Shown one piece after another: positions 47,687 through 56,237 of a DNA stretch of 64,000 nucleotides; the first letter of the stretch is position 1, and the number at the start of each line of letters is the position of its first letter. The position numbers were made by a program, and so were the translations under genes. Under the pieces are notes generated by a model. The model worked only from the letters and a program-made list of their open reading frames with translations. It did not search any database and had not been told where the DNA came from. This stretch comes from an uncultured Bacteroidota bacterium (GTDB lineage Bacteria; Bacteroidota; Bacteroidia; Flavobacteriales; Flavobacteriaceae), in the NCBI GenBank assembly GCA_902635895.1, contig CACPPV010000001.1, positions 118,052 to 182,051 on the forward strand, given 5' to 3'.

Positions 47687-48437
47687 AATAATCTTTATAG
47701 CTTTTAGGAATTAAATTATAAAAGCCCAATCTCTTTTTGGCCTTTTCATTAATATTAACCTTTCCAACAATGTTAGGTATATCCATTCTTTGCTTACAAA
47801 ACTCTCGTGTCATGACAATTGTAAACGCATCTCTCCATAAGTCTGTTTTATTATGTCCTCCCGAATGCCAAATCCTAGGATTTAAGTAGAATACGGACCC
47901 AGCTTTTGCATTTAATCTTTTTGCATTCTCATAAAAAAATGAATTATTTGGTTTCTCTTTTAATTTATGAGATTTAGGTAAAAACCAAGTAGCTCCATTA
48001 TCATTAGTAAAATCATCAAGAAGAATTAAGCATTGCATTCTTAATGGAAAATCAATAGGATAGTCTATTGGACAATCAATATGAATTCTTTTAGAATAAT
48101 TAGATTTTCTGGGCGGCATTGAAGATGATGCATTTGAATAAACTATGCAATTTTTTCCAAGAATTAATTCAAATGGTTTAAATAATTTATCATTTTCAAA
48201 AATTTTTAAAAAACTTCCTCCATATTTAACACAACAAAGAATCATCCCATTGTCTTTATGTTTATTTGAACCATGAAACTCAGTTTCTTTTTGGATTGCA
48301 ATTTTTATTTCATTTTTAAATTGTTTAATTAAAGAAGTTGAAATCAATTTATTAACCAAAACCATACCATCAGTATTATATTTATTAATAAATTCCTTAT
48401 CGGTCATAAATATTTTATATTCTCTAAAAATTTGCAT
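47673..48437 (-). CDS. Phytanoyl-CoA dioxygenase (PhyH)-family protein
   Basis: This 254-residue Fe(II)/2-oxoglutarate oxygenase candidate has the metal triad HID (His119, Asp121) and His191 in IWHSGGHNKTD. An Arg in LWRDAFTIVMTR suits 2-oxoglutarate binding. ATG 48407 (MTDKEF) is an alternative start. The substrate is unknown. Its place at the head of a glycan cluster, overlapping the GNAT gene, suggests hydroxylation of a sugar or lipid precursor. The 246 bp upstream are AT-rich with no recognisable element. Confidence 0.8.
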   Translation of the reverse strand: MQIFREYKIFMTDKEFINKYNTDGMVLVNKLISTSLIKQFKNEIKIAIQKETEFHGSNKHKDNGMILCCVKYGGSFLKIFENDKLFKPFELILGKNCIVYSNASSSMPPRKSNYSKRIHIDCPIDYPIDFPLRMQCLILLDDFTNDNGATWFLPKSHKLKEKPNNSFFYENAKRLNAKAGSVFYLNPRIWHSGGHNKTDLWRDAFTIVMTREFCKQRMDIPNIVGKVNINEKAKKRLGFYNLIPKSYKDYYERK

Positions 48438-48683
48438 CCAAATTAATCAAATTTAGAATAACAATGGATTAAAAGTTAGCTGCTTGACTTTTTATAATAA
48501 AAATGTGATTATAAAATAGCAGATTAAATTCACTTTAAATACTACAGAAAACAAATGATAATTAACTAAGAAAATAGTTATAAGAATAAGTAAATATTTT
48601 TTAAATGGACATTATATCTCTTAGCTTTTATAAATAGTATTTAACTTCTTGAAAGAAATAAATATTTTAGTTGAGATGGGTTA

Positions 48684-48875
48684 TTAATAAAACAAAGAAT
48701 AATATTCCTCTCTTTCTTTCTTTTTCATGCCTACAGTTTCATCCATAAACTTGTTTCTCTCCAATCTTGATTTAAACACCCAAATACACACCGTATCTTT
48801 ACTGTGGTAAATAGCTTTAAGTTCATCATCTATCTGACAAATATCTTCTGGAATTTCAGCTTTTATACAAATCAT
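48684..48875 (-). CDS. Small hypothetical protein (63 residues)
   Basis: A 63-residue charged protein with IPEDICQIDDELKAIYHSKD and a C-terminal KKKEREEYYSLFY. I recognise no family. It follows the Kazal-type gene by 3 bp on the same strand and is the last gene before a 246-bp gap, so it is probably transcribed with the crtY-peptidase-Kazal operon. Confidence 0.5.
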   Translation of the reverse strand: MICIKAEIPEDICQIDDELKAIYHSKDTVCIWVFKSRLERNKFMDETVGMKKKEREEYYSLFY

Positions 48876-48878
48876 AGT

Positions 48879-49112
48879 TTAATAATTACATTTATCACCA
48901 CTTTCAAGATTTGAAGATTTCCATAGCCTATTGCCAGCTTTTTGAGCATAGCAAGAATTAGAATATACTAAATCATTACATGCGCATACCGGTTCATAAA
49001 TTTCATTACAAACAGCATCAAGATCTGGTGCAATAACACATTGTCCTAAAATATCTTCATCACTAACACAAGAAATCAGAAATAGAAAAAACATTATAAA
49101 TCTAAATTTCAT
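48879..49112 (-). CDS. Kazal-type protease-inhibitor-like lipoprotein
   Basis: This 77-residue protein has a lipoprotein signal ending FLISC (Cys15). A cysteine-rich domain follows with CNEIYEPVCACNDLVYSNSC and a closing GDKC. Mature cysteines are at 25, 35, 43, 45, 54 and 75. The YEPVCAC...Y-x-N-x-C pattern is that of bacterial Kazal-like domains, which inhibit serine proteases. Its start overlaps the M28 peptidase stop by 4 bases (ATGA), so translation is coupled. Whether it inhibits host, predator or own proteases is unknown. Confidence 0.8.
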   Translation of the reverse strand: MKFRFIMFFLFLISCVSDEDILGQCVIAPDLDAVCNEIYEPVCACNDLVYSNSCYAQKAGNRLWKSSNLESGDKCNY

Positions 49113-51403
49113 AACTTAATTTTTTTTGATAAAACAATTGCATCAGTATTAACAAATGGCATTGGCATCATATAATCTTCCCTAGGTTTAAAATTAAACT
49201 TTTCACTTTCAAATAAGTCAAACGAAGTTTCTATAAAATTTAAGCTAGGTGACAAATTTTCTTCAAAATCAAGCTCAATAATAACATCTTTATCTTCAAA
49301 CGACAAATAATAAGTAAGAAATTGACCTGGATTTATTTTAAACTCAGATTTCTCAATTTCAAACTCAACACCCTGGACTGACATAGAATTTAAAACAAAA
49401 GCATCGTCGGTAGTTAAATCTATTTTATTAATTTTTCTTTTAGGTGTAATTTTAAGCTTTAAATTTCTTTTATTTTCAACTATTGTATCTGATAAAATTT
49501 GAATTTCTGAACTAGTAAATTCAATAAAGTCAGCTAAAGCACTTTGCTTGTGAGGTGTTCCATACTTGCTGAAAGAGGAAAAAAAGGAAGCTTCTTGAAC
49601 TGACTCATTTTTTCCGAAAAACTGACTTGTGAATTTATCGAGATTTTCATTACGAGAAAGCCAATACGATTGTTTTGAATCTAAATCTGAATAATAAAGA
49701 ATACTATTTGGTTTTTTATTGTTTACATCGTAATCATTATTTAAAAATGCTAAAGCAAAAAAAACAATAGCTGTTAAAAGCGTAAGATTTTTTATTTGAT
49801 TTTTAAAAGCAAAATTTGAAAAAATTGGGATCAGTAAAACAAAAATTAAAATCAGAAAAAAAGAAGTTATAAACAAATTATCTAAACCTAAACCAACAGG
49901 AAACATCTTTAACTGAGGAGCAAAAATGTAGATTAGTGGGACACTAAAAAAAGTCCAAACAAGCATTTTATTATTTTCCTTGAAGTTTGAAAAATAAATT
50001 AAAAGAATTGAAAATAACACCAAGTTTACTGGAATGATAAAATATGCTGCCCCTTTTAAATAGATGGAAATTAAGACGTTAATAATAAGCCAAAAACCAA
50101 TTGGTATAATTGTTAAATCTAGTCCTGAACTATTTTTAAAAAAAGGATAATAAATTGAAAAAAGACAAAAAAGATTTAAAAAAATAAAAGCCGCAATATA
50201 ATAGTATCCATTGTATGTAAATCCATGTAAAATATCATTATAATCTGGATTTAAATAAACAATTAAATTCCACAAAATTATTGTTAAGGACAAACAAACA
50301 AAAAGTGAAATAATCAAAGGATATAAACCATTTAAAACACCTCTAATTGAAAGTTTGTTAACTCCTATTCCAAAATATATAATAAATAAATATAAAATGA
50401 TTGAAAAAATTAAAAGCGGAAATATCCACGAGTATGGATAATGCAACATTTTTAAAAAAGGAAAGTTTAGATAAACATAATCATTATAACTATCAAGTTT
50501 AGATAAGTTAATCATTGAAAAATGATTAAGCATAGACATGATGTAATCTGCTTGATGAATTAAAGTATTTCTATCAAGTCGCTCATAGGAATCTAAGGAA
50601 GTATGATAATCAAAATGATCTCCAATAAATGCAAAATTAAAGCCGTTAATATCAGCTTTCTCTCTAAAAACAGTTAAATCTGTATCATTTGGCAGCATTT
50701 TATAAACACTATACATTAGTGAATTTGCAGCAGGAAAATCTGGCTCAGCATTAATAAATTCAGAAATTAAAGCTCCATTTTTTCCGTTTGTTTCCATCAG
50801 CATGTAACTTGGCCCACCACTTCCTCTTGCTTCAAAATTTAATACTAAACCAATATTATCCACAAGGCTATGGTTTTTAACAAAAGCTTGTGCACCTAGT
50901 AAACCAATTTCTTCTGCATCAGTAAATACAAGATGTATATCGTTTATTGGCACAGTATTTTTAGACAAAAATGCTCTTATACCTTCTAAAATAGTTACAA
51001 CCCCAGAACCAGCATCACTTGCTCCAAATGAGGCATGATGTCTAGAATCATAGTGAGTAAGAAGCACAAGAGACTTTCCATTACCAGATCCTTTGATAGT
51101 TCCAATAATATTGGAAGTATTGGTTCCAACGCAACAAAATCTTGTAACCACCTGATTTTGAATTTCAGTTTCAAGCCCCATATTATTAAGTTCATTTAAA
51201 ATATAATCTTTAACAACAGAGTGATATTCTGACCCAATGTAGTGTGGTTTTTTTGATATTATTTTAAGATGATCTAAAGCATTATCTACAGAAAATCCAT
51301 ATTTCTCAACAGATTTTTCTGAACTAGGAATTAAATCACTAAAACTTAAATTAACTGCTAATGAAATGATGATAATACATAAATAAGTATAGAGTTTTTT
51401 CAT
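49109..51403 (-). CDS. M28-family membrane metallopeptidase
   Basis: This 764-residue protein has an N-terminal signal/anchor and an M28 aminopeptidase domain (about 40-300). The zinc motifs are LLTHYDSRHHASFGASDAGSG (His and Asp) and VFTDAEEIGLLGAQAF (Glu). About eight membrane helices (about 325-560) and a soluble C-terminal domain follow. The architecture recalls ER metallopeptidase 1 and bacterial relatives. Start and stop overlap the neighbouring crtY and Kazal genes by 4 bases each, so all three are co-translated. The natural substrates are unknown. Confidence 0.9.
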   Translation of the reverse strand: MKKLYTYLCIIIISLAVNLSFSDLIPSSEKSVEKYGFSVDNALDHLKIISKKPHYIGSEYHSVVKDYILNELNNMGLETEIQNQVVTRFCCVGTNTSNIIGTIKGSGNGKSLVLLTHYDSRHHASFGASDAGSGVVTILEGIRAFLSKNTVPINDIHLVFTDAEEIGLLGAQAFVKNHSLVDNIGLVLNFEARGSGGPSYMLMETNGKNGALISEFINAEPDFPAANSLMYSVYKMLPNDTDLTVFREKADINGFNFAFIGDHFDYHTSLDSYERLDRNTLIHQADYIMSMLNHFSMINLSKLDSYNDYVYLNFPFLKMLHYPYSWIFPLLIFSIILYLFIIYFGIGVNKLSIRGVLNGLYPLIISLFVCLSLTIILWNLIVYLNPDYNDILHGFTYNGYYYIAAFIFLNLFCLFSIYYPFFKNSSGLDLTIIPIGFWLIINVLISIYLKGAAYFIIPVNLVLFSILLIYFSNFKENNKMLVWTFFSVPLIYIFAPQLKMFPVGLGLDNLFITSFFLILIFVLLIPIFSNFAFKNQIKNLTLLTAIVFFALAFLNNDYDVNNKKPNSILYYSDLDSKQSYWLSRNENLDKFTSQFFGKNESVQEASFFSSFSKYGTPHKQSALADFIEFTSSEIQILSDTIVENKRNLKLKITPKRKINKIDLTTDDAFVLNSMSVQGVEFEIEKSEFKINPGQFLTYYLSFEDKDVIIELDFEENLSPSLNFIETSFDLFESEKFNFKPREDYMMPMPFVNTDAIVLSKKIKL

Positions 51404-52554
51404 ATACCTTTAAATAAACGATTTAATACTGCAGTCAAAAAAAGAGATTTTGGAAAACTTAGCATAATTTTAAACTCTTCAATGAAATTAGATTTATTAT
51501 CCAAGAATTTAAATATGGTTTTAGAATTATTTTTTCTAAACATATCTGTAAATAATTTTTTTCCAAGATGATTTTTATAAAAAAGAACATCTAAAAAAAT
51601 TAAATCATAAAACCAGAATCTATCTTTTGACATGAATTTTTTAAAACTTACATCTTTTTTTAAAAAATCAACAATTCTAGTTGTATGTTTATCTATGTTC
51701 TTAAAAGTGTATCCTGTACTTGGTTTACTCCATCCACCTGCTGAACCAATGTTTAAAATGTTTTCTGAATTTTTTTTAAAAAAAGGAAAACAAGTCATAG
51801 GTATTTTTCCAGATTCTTTTGAAATGATTTTATACTTGTTAATATTTGAGGAATTTAAATATTTTTTTATTGCAGTTTCATACTTATGAGATTCCAATAA
51901 ATCTTTAGAAAATAATGTGTATTCAACTAATGCTTCAGTTTTTGAAAATGGAAGAATATACATGAACTGAGTTAATTGATTTTGTTTGATAGAAAAATCC
52001 ATAAATGTGGCTTTTTTTGGATCAAAACTATCATTTTCAGTTTTTATCACCCAGCCCTCAAAATGTTGAATTAGTAAAGGATATTTGGTGTTTGTTTTAA
52101 CCTCTTCCCAATCCATTATACTATTAAAAACTTTTGAACATGTAAAAATATTATTTGATGTTTTTACATTACAATGAGTTTTATTGTCTTTATAACTTAA
52201 AACGTTTGAATTCAACACATCAATATTGTTGTTATTTTTTATTAATGAATTAGAATAATTATAAAACTCAGAGCTTGACAACATCTTATAATTGAGTGAT
52301 CCTAAATCTAAAGTTTTATTAAAATTATCGCTATTAAAAAAAACATTATCCCACTTGCTTTTTATGATTTCATCCCAAATCGTATTCTTATTATCCCAAA
52401 AGCATAAAGTCCTATCATTTTCATTTTTTGGAAAAACAGGATCAATCAAAAGGATTGATTTCTTTGATTGGTTTGGGTCTTGACTTAATTTAGTTGATAA
52501 TAATAATCCGGAAATTCCACCACCACATATTATATAGTCGTAATCTAATTGCAT
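51400..52554 (-). CDS. crtY: Lycopene beta-cyclase
   Basis: This 384-residue flavoprotein cyclises lycopene to beta-carotene. It shows the N-terminal dinucleotide motif YIICGGGISGLLLS and FCFWDNK-like RTLCFWDNKNTIWDE, typical of CrtY. IGSAGGWSKPSTGYTF (about 271-286) is the other family landmark. Beta-carotene is the substrate of Blh at 53475, whose product retinal serves the rhodopsin at 52654. The proteorhodopsin gene lies just upstream, separated by a terminator. The other crt genes are not in the window. Confidence 0.95.
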   Translation of the reverse strand: MQLDYDYIICGGGISGLLLSTKLSQDPNQSKKSILLIDPVFPKNENDRTLCFWDNKNTIWDEIIKSKWDNVFFNSDNFNKTLDLGSLNYKMLSSSEFYNYSNSLIKNNNNIDVLNSNVLSYKDNKTHCNVKTSNNIFTCSKVFNSIMDWEEVKTNTKYPLLIQHFEGWVIKTENDSFDPKKATFMDFSIKQNQLTQFMYILPFSKTEALVEYTLFSKDLLESHKYETAIKKYLNSSNINKYKIISKESGKIPMTCFPFFKKNSENILNIGSAGGWSKPSTGYTFKNIDKHTTRIVDFLKKDVSFKKFMSKDRFWFYDLIFLDVLFYKNHLGKKLFTDMFRKNNSKTIFKFLDNKSNFIEEFKIMLSFPKSLFLTAVLNRLFKGI

Positions 52555-52604
52555 CTCGATTTTAAATATAATTATAATTAAGAACCCAATGTAAATTTAA
52601 TCAA

Positions 52605-52634
52605 TAAAAAAAGCCGCTAAAAGCGGCCTTTTTT
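52605..52634. terminator. Terminator after proteorhodopsin
   Basis: GCCGC (52613-52617) pairs with GCGGC (52623-52627). It has an A run on the left and a T run on the right, so on the minus strand it ends with seven T. It separates the rhodopsin transcript from crtY. Confidence 0.85.
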
Positions 52635-52653
52635 ACTAATAATAATTTTATTA

Positions 52654-53382
52654 TTATTTTGAAACAGCTAGGTTATATACAACTAGACCAAAACCAATCT
52701 TGTTGATTGAGTCACCTACGTTGTAAATAAAGTCAATGTTTTCAGCTGATACAGCGTTAGTCATAAACTCATACCACATTCCGTCTCCAGTTCCAATCAT
52801 GTAACCTAGTGGATAAATAGCCCAACCAATGATTACAAAAAGAACTAAGGTGTTGTGTGCTGACTGAACTGCTCCTCCTGCTTTTTCAGCAAGCTTTGCA
52901 AGCTCTCCAAACTTGATAAGGTAAACAATGTAAAAGTAAGCAGCACCAGATAAACCACCCCAAACGGCAGCATTACCTAAACCTGCTTCTCCAACATAAC
53001 CTGTTACAAGCATGGCTACAGAAGCCCAAATAAGAACTTTTAGGTGTTTTGTAGTAGCTCCAGCAGCTTTTAGAATAAGATAGAACTCAACGCACATTAA
53101 TGGTACAGTCAAGATCCAGTCTACATATCTAAAAATAGTCGTACTATCACCAGCAGCATGAGCGTCTCTCATATACATGTAGTGAACGGCAGCAATAAAA
53201 GTAATTAAACCAGAAACTAAAATAGAAGATCTCCATTTCGAGTCAACTGCATTTAAATTTAGGAAGAAAAAGACAGATGCTGCCATCATTGCCATTGTTC
53301 CTATCCAAAAAGTGATTCCAACTAGATCGTCTCCAGCAGGCACATCACCAAAAAAATAAAAAGTGTTTAAAAATAATTCCAT
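52654..53382 (-). CDS. Proteorhodopsin, proton-pumping type
   Basis: This 242-residue seven-helix retinal protein carries Arg85, Asp88 (proton acceptor), Thr92 and Glu99 (donor) in helix C, RYVDWILTVPLMCVEF. His67 and the Schiff-base Lys228 in DSINKIGFG are also present. These residues mark an outward light-driven proton pump, not the NDQ sodium pump. Met96 is at the spectral tuning position (105 in the reference), which goes with green absorption. It has its own promoter and terminator, and is divergent from blh. Confidence 0.98.
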   Translation of the reverse strand: MELFLNTFYFFGDVPAGDDLVGITFWIGTMAMMAASVFFFLNLNAVDSKWRSSILVSGLITFIAAVHYMYMRDAHAAGDSTTIFRYVDWILTVPLMCVEFYLILKAAGATTKHLKVLIWASVAMLVTGYVGEAGLGNAAVWGGLSGAAYFYIVYLIKFGELAKLAEKAGGAVQSAHNTLVLFVIIGWAIYPLGYMIGTGDGMWYEFMTNAVSAENIDFIYNVGDSINKIGFGLVVYNLAVSK

Positions 53383-53411
53383 AATTTATAATTTATTATT
53401 TTGTTTAAACT

Positions 53412-53419
53412 CAAATATA
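53412..53419 (-). promoter_or_regulatory. Proteorhodopsin promoter -7 element
   Basis: TATATTTG on the minus strand, 29 bases before the rhodopsin ATG, fits TAnnTTTG. No clear TTG is present at the usual -33 spacing. Confidence 0.55.
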
Positions 53420-53474
53420 TAAAAAAACTTTTGACATTTACTACATTTATGTTAACAAAAGACCTAAATAGCTG

Positions 53475-54359
53475 ATGAATTCATATTATTTTAACCATAT
53501 TTCTTCACTGTTAATAATTTTAGGCACTCTTTTTTGTGTAATTCTAAATTACACAGTTTCAGAATCTTACACTGATATTTTATCAGGCTTTGGAATCTTA
53601 ACATTTGGGATTGTTCATGGGGCTAATGATTTATTACTGATTAACAAAACTACAAACACAACAAAAAGCATATTAACTCAGTTTTTTATATATCTGACTC
53701 TTGTATTATTATTTTTCATATTTTTTTACAGTATTCCATCTTTAGCACTTATTACATTTGTAATACTTAGCTCTTACCATTTTGGAGAACATCAATGGAC
53801 TTTATTTGAAAAGACCAATAACAACATTATTAAAATTCTCTATTTCAGTTATGGTCTTTTGATATTCTCGATACTATTTTATTTCAATTTCAGCGAGGTT
53901 AGTTTCATTATTAAAGACATTACAGATCAAAGTTTAGACTTAACTTTTTTTGAAAACCTACTTATTTATTCATCACTAACAACATTAATAATTTCGATTA
54001 TGCTGTTTAAACATTTAAAAAATCAACTTTTAATACAAATACTTCTTTTAATATTTTTTGTCGTTACAGTTTATTTTACAGATTTATTATTGTCGTTTGC
54101 AATTTATTTTGTTTTGTGGCACAGTCTCCCATCAATTTTAGAACAATCTAAATTTCTTTTTGGTAGTTCACAAAGAACTCATTTGAAAATTTATTTAAAA
54201 AAAGCCTCACTCTACTGGATACTTTCAATTTTAGGACTTACAGTTACGTATTATATTTTTAAGGATAGTCAATCTCAATTACTAAGTATTTTCTTTTCTT
54301 TTTTAGCAGCTATAACCTTCCCTCATACTTTTGTAATTTCCAAAATAAAAAAGCCCTAA
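53475..54359 (+). CDS. blh: Beta-carotene 15,15'-dioxygenase, Brp/Blh family
   Basis: This 294-residue membrane enzyme cleaves beta-carotene to retinal, the rhodopsin chromophore. Conserved His motifs are TFGIVHGANDLLL (about 46-58), LSSYHFGEHQW (about 97-107) and LWHSLPSILEQSKF. It has about eight hydrophobic segments. It is divergent from proteorhodopsin across 92 bp. The stop codon lies inside the stem of the following terminator. Confidence 0.96.
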   Translation: MNSYYFNHISSLLIILGTLFCVILNYTVSESYTDILSGFGILTFGIVHGANDLLLINKTTNTTKSILTQFFIYLTLVLLFFIFFYSIPSLALITFVILSSYHFGEHQWTLFEKTNNNIIKILYFSYGLLIFSILFYFNFSEVSFIIKDITDQSLDLTFFENLLIYSSLTTLIISIMLFKHLKNQLLIQILLLIFFVVTVYFTDLLLSFAIYFVLWHSLPSILEQSKFLFGSSQRTHLKIYLKKASLYWILSILGLTVTYYIFKDSQSQLLSIFFSFLAAITFPHTFVISKIKKP

Positions 54360-54374
54360 TTAATAGGGCTTTTA
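54349..54374. terminator. Terminator after blh
   Basis: AAAAGCCCTA (54349-54358) pairs with TAGGGCTTTT (54364-54373) over a 5-base loop. It is symmetric, so it can serve blh and the convergent gene at 54396. Confidence 0.88.
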
Positions 54375-54395
54375 TTATGTTACGTTAATTTAAAT

Positions 54396-54737
54396 TTAAG
54401 ATTTCTTTCTGTTAGCAATAAAACTTTTCACAAAGAAAACCATAGCTATTATTCCTGAAGATATCATTGCAACTACTCTTAGTACTCCAAGATTATCACC
54501 TCTTCCAATTGCACCATTTAATGGCATAAACAAACCTAAAAGGCATATTAATGTAGCAAGTACTGCTATATGAGCTATAACTTTATTTTCTTTTTTTAGA
54601 CCCGGAGAACAAAAAAGTAACGCCCATCCAAATATTACTGGAATAATTGCAGTCCCTGATGAACTTTCAAAATATCCCCAAAGTCCAATAATTATAAGAA
54701 TTAATGAGTTTAAAATATTTGCTTTATATGAGTTCAT
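54396..54737 (-). CDS. Four-helix membrane protein, unknown function
   Basis: This 113-residue protein has four hydrophobic helices (about 9-23, 28-44, 54-72, 87-106). It includes a conserved-looking loop, MPLNGAIGRGDNLGVLR (about 72-88), and a basic C-terminus. I do not recognise the family. It is convergent with blh and 40 bp downstream of the MoxR-like gene, so a role with either neighbour is possible but unproven. Confidence 0.6.
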   Translation of the reverse strand: MNSYKANILNSLILIIIGLWGYFESSSGTAIIPVIFGWALLFCSPGLKKENKVIAHIAVLATLICLLGLFMPLNGAIGRGDNLGVLRVVAMISSGIIAMVFFVKSFIANRKKS

Positions 54738-54777
54738 ATTTATTATTTAAAATTATTAGTCAAAAGTAAACATTAAA

Positions 54778-56232
54778 TTACAATCTATTAATGTAATCAG
54801 AAAAAGAATCACTAAAAGACAATCCCCTTGAAGTTCTAGTGATATTAATTTTTTTATAAGAAGATAAACCCCAAAGTAAAAATTCACACATAAAATTTTC
54901 ATCTTTATTTTCAAGATTTGGAATTTCTTTTTTAACAAAACTTTTTAAGACTTTAATAGTTTTAAATGTATCATCGTAAGCTTTATTATCAAGATTTTCA
55001 TCAACAAAAAGCTCTTTATCCTTAAACCAATCTGTTATTTCTTTATAAGGATCGTCCTCGTCTGGTTTTGTTAATTTTTTAATTTTTGGAAAGAAATCAT
55101 TAAAAAATGTTTTGACGGATTCTAAAATTAAAAATCTTGAAACTTCTACAGAACCTTCCTGCTCTCCCTCATACACTAACTCAATTTTTCCATTAATTGC
55201 TGAAATCACAGCGTTAAAATCAGACATACGTAGACTAGTTTCTGATTCACCATTTATCAACATTCTCCTTTTAGCTGAACTGACAAGATTCTCAAAAGCA
55301 GAAATTGACAATCTTGCACTAACTCCACTCTTGGAATCAACATAAACACTTTCTCTTGCTTCAAAACTTATTTGCTCAACAATATTTTTGGCTATTTCAG
55401 GGATGTAAATACTATCTGTATCGAAAGAATTTGATTCTTGGTTTGTTATTTTTTTTGCAACTTCTATAGTTTTAGGATAATGTGTCATGATTTGGGAACC
55501 AATTCTATCTTTTAAAGGAGTAACAATACTTCCTCTGTTGGTATAATCTTCTGGGTTTGCAGTAAACAACAGCTGTAATGATACTGGTAACCTTAATTTA
55601 AAACCTCTAATCTGAATTTCTTTTTCTTGAAGAATAGAAAAAAGTGAAACTTGTATTCTAGCTTGTAAATCAGGAAGTTCATTTAAAACAAAAATACAGC
55701 GGTTGGCTCTTGGTATCATGCCATAATGAATAACCCTAGGATCTGAGTAAGGTAGCTTTAAAGTAGCAGCCTTTATAGGATCAATATCTCCTATTAAATC
55801 TGCAACAGTTACATCTGGTGTCGCAAGCTTTTCAAAAAATCTTTCACTTTTGTGAATCCAACTGATTGGGGTTTTGTCACCCATTTCATCAATTATATTT
55901 TTGGCAAAATGAGATATTGGATTTAAGGGGTCATCATTAATTTCAGAACCACTAACTATAGGAATCCATTCATCCAATAAGTTTATTAATTGTCTTGCCA
56001 ATTTTGTTTTTGCTTGTCCTCTAAGACCTAACAAGTTAATGTTATGTCTAGATAAAATAGCTCTTTCAAGATCTGGAATAACAGAATCCTCATATCCATG
56101 AATGTCATTAAAACTCGAAATACCATTGGACAGATTCTTTTGTAAATTATGAATCATTTCATCTTTAATATCTCTAGACTCATATCCAGAATCTTTAAGT
56201 TCTTTAATTGTCTTTGTTTTAGTTATTTCCAT
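54778..56232 (-). CDS. MoxR/magnesium-chelatase-like AAA+ ATPase
   Basis: This 484-residue ATPase has Walker A GLRGQAKTKLA (about 74-84) and a Walker B-like CIFVLNELPDL in which Asn precedes the Glu. FTANPEDYTNRGSIVTPLKDR contains sensor 1 and the arginine finger region. The acidic C-terminal part (about 390-484) has no clear domain. It is followed upstream by a VWA protein (5 bp apart), the classic pairing of chelatase-like or MoxR-type chaperone systems. No chelatase H subunit is nearby, so metal chelation is not implied. Confidence 0.88.
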   Translation of the reverse strand: MEITKTKTIKELKDSGYESRDIKDEMIHNLQKNLSNGISSFNDIHGYEDSVIPDLERAILSRHNINLLGLRGQAKTKLARQLINLLDEWIPIVSGSEINDDPLNPISHFAKNIIDEMGDKTPISWIHKSERFFEKLATPDVTVADLIGDIDPIKAATLKLPYSDPRVIHYGMIPRANRCIFVLNELPDLQARIQVSLFSILQEKEIQIRGFKLRLPVSLQLLFTANPEDYTNRGSIVTPLKDRIGSQIMTHYPKTIEVAKKITNQESNSFDTDSIYIPEIAKNIVEQISFEARESVYVDSKSGVSARLSISAFENLVSSAKRRMLINGESETSLRMSDFNAVISAINGKIELVYEGEQEGSVEVSRFLILESVKTFFNDFFPKIKKLTKPDEDDPYKEITDWFKDKELFVDENLDNKAYDDTFKTIKVLKSFVKKEIPNLENKDENFMCEFLLWGLSSYKKINITRTSRGLSFSDSFSDYINRL

Positions 56233-56237
56233 AAAAA

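Noticed and set aside
54778..56232. Magnesium chelatase of chlorophyll synthesis
   Set aside because: There are no chlorophyll genes and no H subunit; the MoxR/VWA pairing is common in non-phototrophic bacteria.
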